From JBDTMT01 sp033764095 (GTDB lineage: Bacteria > Desulfobacterota > Binatia > HRBIN30 > CADEER01), in NCBI GenBank assembly GCA_033764095.1, contig JANRJF010000418.1, positions 1 through 27,516 of the forward strand: a stretch of 27,516 nucleotides of DNA, given 5' to 3'. Shown here in pieces: positions 6,817 through 14,340 of the stretch. The notes beneath the pieces were generated by a model. The model was not told where the DNA came from and made no database searches. It worked only from the letters and a program-made list of their open reading frames with translations. The translations under genes were made by a program, and so were the position numbers. Every line of letters begins with the position of its first letter. Positions within the stretch are counted from its first letter, which is position 1.

Positions 6817-9369
6817 TCACGGCACGCAGGGGATGCCGACGCAGACGTCGGTGACCGCTCCGCCGGTCTGCAGGAAGTCGGACTTCTGCTGCCGGCCGAT
6901 GACCGAGTTGCGCGGGTGCGAGTGCGGATCGGTGCCCATGCTCGGCGCCAGGTTCTCGATCGGCGGCGCCGGCGAGCCGCTGTCCCAGACGATCAACGCC
7001 GAGCCGTTGAACGGGTAGGACGGGATGGCCGGAATGCCGTAGTACGGGTCCACGTCGGTGTGACGCATCGGCGCGATCGCCGGCGCGTGGATCGACGCGC
7101 CGATGGTGCGCGCCTCGACCTCGGTGGCGACGTTCGCCACCTGGTGGTCGCCGAAGGCGAGGTGCAGCAGCACCTGGTGCGGCGGCGTGTTGGGCAGCGG
7201 GTCGTCGGTCATGTGGTGCGCGTAGCCGTTCGGGTCGGAGCGATCCCACAGCATCTGGATGAGCGACAGCAGCAGCTGGTGGGTGAGCTCGCTCGGGTAC
7301 GCCGGATAGAGGAAGGTGGCGTAGAGGGTGAAGTCGGTGCTGCGGGTGAGCAGCAGCGAGTAGTTCATGCCCGGGACGCCGAGCACGCCCCGCGTGATGT
7401 CCTGGGCGATCGACATCACCGTGCCGCCGAAGATGCCGCCCTGGCTGTTGCCGTCGTAGAAGACGTCGCTGGTGTCGATCACCGGGTTGCCGAAGCTGTC
7501 CTGGAACGCCGGATCGGCGACGAAGCCGTTGGCGTGGATCATCAGCCGGGCGAGGAAGAGCTGGTTGACCATCGCCTGCTGCAGCCGGTCGGTGAAGCTC
7601 GGGAACTTGCCGAGATCCTGCAGGATGCCGACCGCATTGCCGACGTCCTCGTCGGCCATGCCGATCCACTTGGTCGCGCAGAAGACGAAGTTGTGCTCGT
7701 TGGCCATCGCCTTGACGTTGCCGCCGTTGACCTCGGTGTTGCTGCCGAGCAGGCCGTGCCCATAGATCGAGGCGCGCGCCGGCACCGCCGTCGCCCCGGC
7801 GTTGGCCAGCGCGGCGCGCGGGATGTTGCAGATGAACGATGCCGGCTGGGTGGTCGGCTGGTGGGTCGGCAGGCCGTTGGCGTCGAGGATCATCTTCGCC
7901 GGCGCGGTGGTGGCGTCGACGTAGCGTTCGACCTGGTAGGTGCCGGTGACGCGGCGGAAGATGTTGCCGTCCACCTCGTTCTCCACCGAGGTGACGGTGA
8001 ACGCCGGCGCGCTGGTGCCGAGGCGGTCGAAGGCGTCGTCACGCATGAACAGCAGGCGCTCGGTGAGGTTGCGCTGGCTGGCGACGGTGAAGTCCCAGGC
8101 CAGGTAGAGCTCGTTGCGCGCCACGCCGGCGGCGGTCAGGGTGCTGAAGATCGACTCCATGTGCGGCCGGCGCAGCTCCTTCGCCACGTTGCCGGTCGGC
8201 GTGTTGTCGCGATAGGCGAGGAAGTCGGCCGACGGGGCGATCGGATCGCCGTCGACGTCCTTCAGGTTGCGCAGCGCGACGATGTAGCGCTGGCCCTCTT
8301 CGAAGTTCACCGCCGGGCGCAGGATCAGCGAGCGGTTCGCGTCGGAGCTGGCGTTGGCGTCGAGCTCGGCCCAGATCAGGTGGCGCTGCAGGGTCGTCGC
8401 GTTGATCACCAGGATCGGCGCGTCGGCGTCGAGCGAACGCTCGATGTCGGTGATCGGCGCCGCCTCGGTCTCGGCGAGGTTCAGGCCCGGCACCTTGAGC
8501 AGCATGGCGGTGCCGGGGCTGAAGCCGTCGTTCCGGTTGTAGTCGGTGTGGATGATCGGCACGTTCGCGTTGTTCTTCGGCATCGACGCCTGGTGGAAGT
8601 TGACGCGGCGGCCGGTGTCGGTGCTGCCGTCGGCGACGGTCAGGTAGTCGCTCGGAAAGGGGTAGAGGCACTCGGCCGGGTCGAGGAAGTCGCACGGGCA
8701 GGTGCAGTCCGACTGGCAGACCGCGGTGCCGCCGCACGACGCGCCCACCTCGCACGCCTCGCCGGCGTCGATGAAGCTGTTGCCGCAGGTCAGGCAGCTG
8801 CCTTCGCTGCTCGGCGCCTTCACCGAGAACAGCTTGCCCGCTTTGTTCTTCATCGTGCCGTCGGCGAAGCGGACGCTGTACGAGTCACCGCCGGTGATCT
8901 GCAGGCGGGCGCAGGCCCCGCTGCCGGGATTGGGCGGCACCACGTCGATGGTGCCGAGCTTGCCCATGATGACCGCCTTGAGCTGGAAGGTGCCGTTCGG
9001 CGCCAGCTTCAGCTTGGCGATCTTGACCGGCCCGTTCTCGCCGTGGGCGTCCTTGTAGGTGAAGCCCTTGGTCGCATCGCCCTTCCAGAACGGCTTGCCG
9101 GCCTGGTTGGTGCCGCTCGGCAGCGGGAAGACCTGGGTGATGGCGGTGCCGCCGTAGACGGCGATCGACAGCGTCGCGCCGTTGGCGACCGGGTTGCCGA
9201 CGACCGTGTTCGGGCTGGCTTCCTCGGCGGCCTGCAGAACGATCTTGCGCTTGTCGGGTGTGCTCGGGTCCTTCACCAGGATCTGTTTCCCGAGCAGGGT
9301 CTGGTCGGCGGCCTGCGCGCCAAGCGGCGCGGCGAGCAACGCCAGGGCGACGAACAACAGTCGGCGCAT
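6817..9369 (-). CDS. Large secreted alpha/beta hydrolase (lipase/esterase-like)
   Basis: An 850-residue protein with a clean signal peptide (MRRLLFVALALLAAPLGAQA). The N-terminal ~180 residues are a beta-rich region; a Cys-rich DUF4215-like module follows (CGNSFIDAGEACEVG...CTCPC). From about 230 there is a segment like the N-terminal domain of bacterial extracellular lipases, with an Ig-like part (RSLILRPAVNFEEGQRYIVA, LRNLKDVDGDPI). The hydrolase domain has an oxyanion-type YGHGLLG, a nucleophile elbow GNSQG (S642), a candidate Asp in AFGDHQ and a late His in DPHSHP. ATG 9369 has a CGGAG 9 nt upstream. Probably cleaves esters outside the cell; the substrate is unknown. Confidence 0.85.
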   Translation of the reverse strand: MRRLLFVALALLAAPLGAQAADQTLLGKQILVKDPSTPDKRKIVLQAAEEASPNTVVGNPVANGATLSIAVYGGTAITQVFPLPSGTNQAGKPFWKGDATKGFTYKDAHGENGPVKIAKLKLAPNGTFQLKAVIMGKLGTIDVVPPNPGSGACARLQITGGDSYSVRFADGTMKNKAGKLFSVKAPSSEGSCLTCGNSFIDAGEACEVGASCGGTAVCQSDCTCPCDFLDPAECLYPFPSDYLTVADGSTDTGRRVNFHQASMPKNNANVPIIHTDYNRNDGFSPGTAMLLKVPGLNLAETEAAPITDIERSLDADAPILVINATTLQRHLIWAELDANASSDANRSLILRPAVNFEEGQRYIVALRNLKDVDGDPIAPSADFLAYRDNTPTGNVAKELRRPHMESIFSTLTAAGVARNELYLAWDFTVASQRNLTERLLFMRDDAFDRLGTSAPAFTVTSVENEVDGNIFRRVTGTYQVERYVDATTAPAKMILDANGLPTHQPTTQPASFICNIPRAALANAGATAVPARASIYGHGLLGSNTEVNGGNVKAMANEHNFVFCATKWIGMADEDVGNAVGILQDLGKFPSFTDRLQQAMVNQLFLARLMIHANGFVADPAFQDSFGNPVIDTSDVFYDGNSQGGIFGGTVMSIAQDITRGVLGVPGMNYSLLLTRSTDFTLYATFLYPAYPSELTHQLLLSLIQMLWDRSDPNGYAHHMTDDPLPNTPPHQVLLHLAFGDHQVANVATEVEARTIGASIHAPAIAPMRHTDVDPYYGIPAIPSYPFNGSALIVWDSGSPAPPIENLAPSMGTDPHSHPRNSVIGRQQKSDFLQTGGAVTDVCVGIPCVP

Positions 9370-9501
9370 GAGCGGATACTCCGTTGAGACACACGTCGCT
9401 GGGCCGGCGACCCCCCTTGTGGACCGCCCGCGCCCGCCGGACGGCGTCTCAATCCCCCGGGAGTGAAACGAGAGAACCGTAGGCGCCGCCGCGCCGCGAA
9501 G

Positions 9502-11301
9502 TCAACGAGAAGCCGCGCCCGGGCGGGCGGTGGCGGCGGCCGGGTCGGCGCCCGGCAGGGTGAAGGCGAAGGTCATGCCGCCGTCCGGGTTGCCGGTCGC
9601 CCACAGGCGGCCGCCGTGCGCCTCGACGATCGAGCGGCTGACCGGCAACCCCAGGCCGAGACCGGCCGGCTTGGTGGTGAAGAAGGGGTCGAAAATGCGC
9701 TGCGTCGCCTCGCGCGGCACGCCGATGCCGGTGTCGCGTACGCGAATCTCGACCGCCTGGTCGGCGCGCGCCACCGTTTCCAGCCACAACGCGTGGTCGG
9801 GGCGCGGCGCCGCCCGCATCGCGTCCATGGCGTTGCGCAACAGGTTGAGCAGCACCTGCTCGAGGTGGGCGCGGTCGACGGTCAGCGGCGGCACCGCCGG
9901 GTCGAGCCGCAGGTTGACCGGAATCGCGGCCGTGGCGGCGTCGGAGGCGATGCGCTGCGCCGATTCGCGCACCAGCGCGTTGAGGTCGACGCCGTCGGTC
10001 GGGTCGCTGCCGGTGCAGACGCTGTCGCGCACCCGCCGCACGATCTCGGCGGCGCGCATCCCCTCGCCGGCGATCTCGGCCACCGCCGCGACCAGCGCCG
10101 CATCGGCGCCGCTGGCGCGCAGGCGCGCGGCGGTGCCGTTGGCGAAGTTCACGATCGCGCCGAGCGGTTGGTTGAGCGCGTGTGCCAGCTCGGCGAGCAG
10201 CCCGCCGACGGTGGTCTGGCGCAGCACCTCGGTGAGCCGCTCCTGGTGGGCGCGCGCCTGGGTCTCGGCGCGCTGGCGCTCGGTGACGTCCTCGATCATG
10301 CCGAGCGCGCAGAGGAATTCGCCCTGCGTATCGCGCAGCGCGGCCAGCGCGCCATGCGTGGCGATGATGGCGCCGCCGGCGGTGCGGTAGCGCACGTCGC
10401 TGCGCCGCACCGCGGCACGCCCGTCGCGCAGCTCGGCCAGCGCCGCGTACAGTCCGTCGCGCTGCTCGGCGTCCAGCCAGGCGCCGAGCGGCGTCGCGAG
10501 CAGCGCGTCGGCGGTGGTGCCGAGCATGGCGGCGAAGCCGTGGTTGGCCTGTAGGATGGCGCCGCCCACGTCGACGGTGATGACGCCGATCGGCGCCGCC
10601 TCGAAGATGGCGCGGAACCGCTCCTCGCTGGCGCGCAGCGCGGCGGTGCGCTCCAGCACGCGCCGCTCGAGCTGTTCGTTGAGCTCGCGCAGTTGCGCCT
10701 CGGCGCCCTCGCGCGCGGCGGTGAGCTGATGCACCCGCACCAGCTGGCGCCAACGCTGCCGCTCGCGCACCGCGCTGGCGCCGACCGCGACCAGCGCGAC
10801 GATCGCCAGGCGCCCCAGGTGGTCCGGCACCTGCGGCGCGCCGAGTTGACCGACCGCGGCGGTGCCGCCCAGGTAGATGCCGGTCGCGGCGGCACAGGCC
10901 AGCGCCGACCAGCCGGCGTTCCAGCTCATCAGGATGGCGAGGCCGAGCACCACCAGCGTCAGGCGGTCGTACTGCGTGCTCGCCTGGCCGCCGCTGTGCT
11001 GCGCCAGGCCGTGCAGGCAGAGGCTCATCACCACCACCAGCGCGATCGCCAGCTCGCAGGGGCGGCGCGCGCCGACCCCGCTGGTCAGCGCCCAGGCGAT
11101 GACCCCGATCGCGACCAGGGCCGCGGCGCGGATATGCAGCAGCGCCATCGCGCTGCTCGGCTCGGCCAGGCTGAAGACGGCGCTCAGCACCAGCATGGCG
11201 GCGGCGAAGCCGCAGAAGATCAACGCGCCGCGCCAGCTGCGCTCGCGGCCCTCGCGCTCGAACTCCGCTGCGAGCGCGGCGTCGCCCGTCGCGCGGCTCA
11301 T
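9502..11301 (-). CDS. Membrane PAS sensor histidine kinase, FixL/DctB-like class
   Basis: A 599-residue kinase. Residues about 25-175 contain five or six membrane helices (MASE-like sensor); a coiled coil follows (about 185-220), then a PAS domain (about 222-345, ERFRAIFEAAPIGVITVD). The dimerisation domain has the phospho-acceptor H374 in LAHALNQPLGAI, typical of the FixL/DctB group. ATPase boxes are intact: N box LLNLLRNAMDAM, G1 RDTGIGVP, F box DPFFTTK and G2 GLGLGLPVS. It should pass phosphate to a response regulator, and this class commonly pairs with FixJ-type regulators, making the orphan at 551-1210 a candidate. ATG 11301 is chosen because the next upstream start (GTG 11382) adds an unlikely polar stretch; neither has a clear ribosome-binding site. 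Confidence 0.93.
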   Translation of the reverse strand: MSRATGDAALAAEFEREGRERSWRGALIFCGFAAAMLVLSAVFSLAEPSSAMALLHIRAAALVAIGVIAWALTSGVGARRPCELAIALVVVMSLCLHGLAQHSGGQASTQYDRLTLVVLGLAILMSWNAGWSALACAAATGIYLGGTAAVGQLGAPQVPDHLGRLAIVALVAVGASAVRERQRWRQLVRVHQLTAAREGAEAQLRELNEQLERRVLERTAALRASEERFRAIFEAAPIGVITVDVGGAILQANHGFAAMLGTTADALLATPLGAWLDAEQRDGLYAALAELRDGRAAVRRSDVRYRTAGGAIIATHGALAALRDTQGEFLCALGMIEDVTERQRAETQARAHQERLTEVLRQTTVGGLLAELAHALNQPLGAIVNFANGTAARLRASGADAALVAAVAEIAGEGMRAAEIVRRVRDSVCTGSDPTDGVDLNALVRESAQRIASDAATAAIPVNLRLDPAVPPLTVDRAHLEQVLLNLLRNAMDAMRAAPRPDHALWLETVARADQAVEIRVRDTGIGVPREATQRIFDPFFTTKPAGLGLGLPVSRSIVEAHGGRLWATGNPDGGMTFAFTLPGADPAAATARPGAASR

Positions 11302-11385
11302 GCGCGAAGACCGCTGGTGGTGCGAGTGTGTACCCACGTCTGCATCAATTCCCCGTGTTCGATGGCAGGCGCTGCCGGACACTCT

Positions 11386-11404
11386 GTCTATTTGGTCGAT
11401 AGAC
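11386..11404. repeat. Inverted repeat GTCTAT-N7-ATAGAC upstream of the kinase gene
   Basis: A 6-bp perfect inverted repeat with a 7-bp spacer lies about 85 nt upstream of the histidine-kinase start, in an unusually AT-rich patch. It could be a regulator half-site pair or a weak hairpin. No decisive evidence either way. Confidence 0.25.
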
Positions 11405-11472
11405 TGTATCCCCCGGCCCGGTCAAGGAGATTTCCGGCCGACGCCCCCTTCCGGGCCGCCTGAGCCGGTGTC

Positions 11473-12132
11473 TCAGGGTGCCGATGTCCGCGTCGGGATC
11501 GGGGTGCGGGTGGGGACGGGCGTGCGGGTCGGCAGGCCCTTCGGGGTCGAGGTGGCTCCCGGCGGGGCGGTCGGCTGGCCGGTGCTGGCCGACTTCTCGC
11601 AGCGCAGGCGTACCAGGGCATCGCTGCTGCGCAGCGAGCAGTCGGGCAGTGCCGTGCCCAGCGCGTAGCCGCTGGCGTCGGTGAGGCTGAAGCTGACCGG
11701 CGCCTGCAGCAGTGGCGGCTCGGCAATGAAGAACGGCGCCTTCATCACCACGCTGGTCGCGCCGCTGCTGCCGAAGACGTAGCGCAGCCGCCCGAGGTCG
11801 AGCTCGAAAGTCTCGTGCCCGCCCGGGCACAGGTCGTTCTTGGCGTAGTCCACCACGGTGAGCGGACCGCTGATGGTGCGGCCGGTGGCGTCGCGCAGGG
11901 TCAGCGTCACCGGTGCGCTGAGCAGCGGCGTGGCGCCGCCGTCGCAGCCGGCCGGCGCCGGGCAGCGTCCCATGCGCAGCAGCACCTTCGCCTGGCGCGT
12001 GCTCGCCTTCCAGACGATCTGCAGGCGCTCGCTGCCGCCGCACTCGACCGGCACCGGCGTCGGCGTCTGCGCCGCTGCGCGCCCGACGCTATGGGTCAAC
12101 AGTACTGCCACGAGGATTGCGATCGCGCGCAT
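11473..12132 (-). CDS. Secreted protein with Pro/Thr-rich C-terminal tail
   Basis: A 219-residue protein with a signal peptide (MRAIAILVAVLLTHSVGRAA) and a short TPTPVP segment. A beta-rich domain of about 160 residues follows, with six cysteines (VECGGSERLQIVWKAS, GRCPAPAGCDG, NDLCPGGHETF, LPDCSLRSSD, LRLRCEKSA), and then a repetitive tail of R/P-T-P units (LPTRTPVPTRTPIPTRT). Within the domain, two similar strands recur (LSAPVTLTLRDATGRTISGP and LQAPVSFSLTDASGYALGTA), suggesting an internal duplication. The tail looks like a cell-wall-spanning or glycosylated stalk, but the protein simply ends in it. No enzyme motif is seen and the function is unknown. Confidence 0.75.
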   Translation of the reverse strand: MRAIAILVAVLLTHSVGRAAAQTPTPVPVECGGSERLQIVWKASTRQAKVLLRMGRCPAPAGCDGGATPLLSAPVTLTLRDATGRTISGPLTVVDYAKNDLCPGGHETFELDLGRLRYVFGSSGATSVVMKAPFFIAEPPLLQAPVSFSLTDASGYALGTALPDCSLRSSDALVRLRCEKSASTGQPTAPPGATSTPKGLPTRTPVPTRTPIPTRTSAP

Positions 12133-12178
12133 GGTTTCGAATGTGAGGCGTCGATTGCTGACTCGCGGCTGTCGGCGA

Positions 12179-12375
12179 AGCTGTCAGCCGTCAGCTTTCA
12201 GCTCTCAGCCGGAGAAGCCCGACGCCCACTCCTCCCTGGTGCGACGGCCTACCACAGCCGCTGCGCGATTCGGAAGGCTTTGTCGCGCCGCAGCAATTCA
12301 CCCGTCAGTGAGCAGCCTACAGCGATGGTGCGGGCAGCTGGCAGCTGAGCGCTGACAGCTGTCTGCTGACCTCCG
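12179..12375. repeat. Inverted GCTGANN heptamer arrays
   Basis: The left arm (12179-12209) reads AGCTGTC AGCCGTC AGCTTTC in strict 7-bp period. The right arm (12334-12375) reads GCAGCTG GCAGCTG AGCGCTG ACAGCTG, i.e. the same unit inverted, and runs to within a few bases of the stop of the PilT-like gene at 12380. About 125 bp of ordinary sequence lies between the arms. No gene was found in 12133-12379. Confidence 0.6.
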
Positions 12376-12379
12376 ACCG

Positions 12380-13819
12380 CTACTTCAGATAGTCCATCAG
12401 CGTCGCGGCGTCGTTGGCGGCCGCCAGGGCGACGTCGCGGCGGATGCGGCCGGCGCGCACCAGGTCGGTGAGGTGGCGTTCCAGGACCAGCATGCCCTCG
12501 CCGCCGCCGGCCTGGAGCTGGTTGACGATCTGCGCGGTGCGGCCGTCGCGGATCAGGTTGGCGACCGCGTAGGTGACCCGCAGCAGCTCGACCGCCGGGA
12601 CGCGGCCGCCGTCGCTGGCCGGCAGCAGGCGCTGCGCGATGACCGCGCGCAGCGCGTCGGCGAGCTGCACGCGGATCTGCCGCTGTCGTTCCGGCGGGTA
12701 GGTGTCGACGATGCGCTCGACCGCCGAGGCGGCGGTGCGGCTGTGCAAGCTGGCGAACACCAGGTGGCCGGTCTCGGCGGCGGTCAGCGCCAGGCCGATC
12801 GTCTCGGCATCGCGCATCTCGCCGATCAGCAGCGCGTCGGGATCCTCGCGCAGCGCGTCGCGCAGGCCGGTGGCGAAGTCGCGCACGTGCGTGCCGACCT
12901 CCCGCTGCCGCACCAGACCGGCCGGCTGCAGCGGCCGGATCAGGTACTCGATCGGGTCCTCCAGCGTCACCAGCACCTGGGCGCGGCCGCGCATGGCATG
13001 CTGCGCCAGCGCCGCCAGCGTCGTGCTCTTGCCCGAGCCGGTCGGCCCGCAGACGATCACCAGGCCGTGCGGCAGCTCGACCAGCGGCGCGACCTGCGCC
13101 GGCAGGTTGAGCTCGGCGAGCGGCGGCGCCTCGCGGCGCAGCAGCCGCAGTGCGGCGCACAGGCCGGCATCGCTGGCGTAGACGTTGACCCGCAAGCGGC
13201 CCAGCCCTGGCAGATCGACGCCGCGGTCCACCGAGCCACCGGCGGCGATCCGTTCGCGCTGCGCCGGGCTGGCGAGCAGGGCGTCGACCTCGACCGCGGC
13301 GGCGCCGTCGAGCCCGACCAACTCGCCGTCGATGCGCGCGATCGGCGCCTGGCCGGGCGTCAGGTGGATGTCGCTGGCGCCGCGCGCCAGCGCCAGCGCC
13401 AGCAGCGCGTGCAGCGCCTCCGGCAGCGCGCCGGCGGCGGAGGTGTCGCGGCGCTCCGGCGCCGCGACCGGGGCGGCTGACGGCGTGCGGATCTCGACCT
13501 CGGTGTCGCTCAGCTCCGCCTCGCGCCGGAAGGTGACCTCGAGCGTCGCGGCGTCGGGCTGCACGAGGCGGACGGCGAAGTCGCCGAGCTGCGCGCTGCG
13601 ATAGGGAAGGGCGATGCGGCCGGTCTTCTCCAGCGTCTCGGCATGCGACGACCAGAGGTCATCGAGCAGGAAGCGGATGCGCTCGGTGGAGGTCGGCGGC
13701 ATCGTCAGCGGCAGCGGCGCGCCGTCGCAGAACATGCGCGGCTGGCTGCCCGACGCCAGGCGAAGCTCGGTGCCGCCCTGCTCGACGAGCAGGCGGAGGA
13801 CGCTGTCGATGGCCTTCAT
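12380..13819 (-). CDS. PilT-like secretion/pilus ATPase with duplicated N-terminal domain
   Basis: A 479-residue member of the GspE/PilT ATPase superfamily. Walker A is GPTGSGKST (about 258-266); the Asp box is LVTLEDPIEYL; Walker B is ALLIGEMRD; the His box is TGHLVFASLHS. Before the ATPase lies a PilT-type N-domain (about 130-235, ALARGASDIHLTPGQAPIAR). Unusually, residues 1-115 look like a second, diverged copy (LRLLVEQGGTELRLASGSQP), giving a tandem arrangement, whereas canonical PilT is about 345 residues with one copy. No other pilus genes are near. It could be a retraction ATPase or act in a different motor. ATG 13819 lacks a good Shine-Dalgarno. Confidence 0.88.
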   Translation of the reverse strand: MKAIDSVLRLLVEQGGTELRLASGSQPRMFCDGAPLPLTMPPTSTERIRFLLDDLWSSHAETLEKTGRIALPYRSAQLGDFAVRLVQPDAATLEVTFRREAELSDTEVEIRTPSAAPVAAPERRDTSAAGALPEALHALLALALARGASDIHLTPGQAPIARIDGELVGLDGAAAVEVDALLASPAQRERIAAGGSVDRGVDLPGLGRLRVNVYASDAGLCAALRLLRREAPPLAELNLPAQVAPLVELPHGLVIVCGPTGSGKSTTLAALAQHAMRGRAQVLVTLEDPIEYLIRPLQPAGLVRQREVGTHVRDFATGLRDALREDPDALLIGEMRDAETIGLALTAAETGHLVFASLHSRTAASAVERIVDTYPPERQRQIRVQLADALRAVIAQRLLPASDGGRVPAVELLRVTYAVANLIRDGRTAQIVNQLQAGGGEGMLVLERHLTDLVRAGRIRRDVALAAANDAATLMDYLK

Positions 13820-13867
13820 ACCGTCGGCAGCTTGCCCGACGCGGCGGCGCGCGGCTACCGCGACCGG

Positions 13868-14230
13868 TCAATCGGCGTCGGGCGGCAGGTCGGTCCAGCC
13901 GAACAGGTCGTCGGGCAGCTGCGCCGTGAACAGCGTCAGCAGCCGGCGCATGTCCTCGACGTCGTGCTCGCGCGGCGGATCGGCATCCTCCAGCGTGCGG
14001 CTGCCCCACAGCAACGCCGCGCCGAGCAGCGTCGCGGTCGCCTCGTCGATCACCATCGCGTCGCTGCCCTCGGGAAACAGCCGCGCGATGATCTCCTGGT
14101 CGGGCGGCAGCTTGTCGCCCTGGCCGTCGGTCTCCGCCAGCTTGCGCAGGATGCCGATCGCCTGCGAGATCAGGAACACCCCGCGCGGCGAGTGCAGCAG
14201 CGCCAGCGCTTCGTCTCGGTCGTCGCGCAT
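13868..14230 (-). CDS. Small soluble protein of unknown function
   Basis: A 120-residue acidic, helical-looking protein (MRDDRDEALALLHSPRGVFL...ISQAIGILRKLAE). It has no signal peptide, membrane segment or cysteines, and ends WTDLPPDAD. A TTG at 14269 would extend it by 13 residues; ATG 14230 is preferred because the extra residues are Arg/Pro-rich and unlike the rest. No clear ribosome-binding site. It lies 48 nt upstream of the PilT-like gene on the same strand, so the two are probably co-transcribed and it may be an accessory factor. I do not recognise the family. Confidence 0.7.
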   Translation of the reverse strand: MRDDRDEALALLHSPRGVFLISQAIGILRKLAETDGQGDKLPPDQEIIARLFPEGSDAMVIDEATATLLGAALLWGSRTLEDADPPREHDVEDMRRLLTLFTAQLPDDLFGWTDLPPDAD

Positions 14231-14340
14231 CGCGCTGGCCGGTGTACGCCGCGCGGGCGGACGGTTCAACCGCTCGGGCTGGTCGCACGCCGCGCGTTTT
14301 TTCCCCCTGCGAGGCGCCGCCCGTGGTAGGAAGCCCTGCC

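Noticed and set aside
6709..9387. An 892-codon open frame on the plus strand opposite the hydrolase gene
   Set aside because: It mirrors the codons of the minus-strand gene, has Val/Arg/Gly/Asp-rich composition without domains, and the opposite strand encodes a clear signal peptide and hydrolase motifs.
14250..14302. Intrinsic terminator (CGCGCGG...CCGCGCG followed by six T)
   Set aside because: The loop is over 30 nt and no plus-strand gene ends upstream, so there is nothing for it to terminate; could be incidental.
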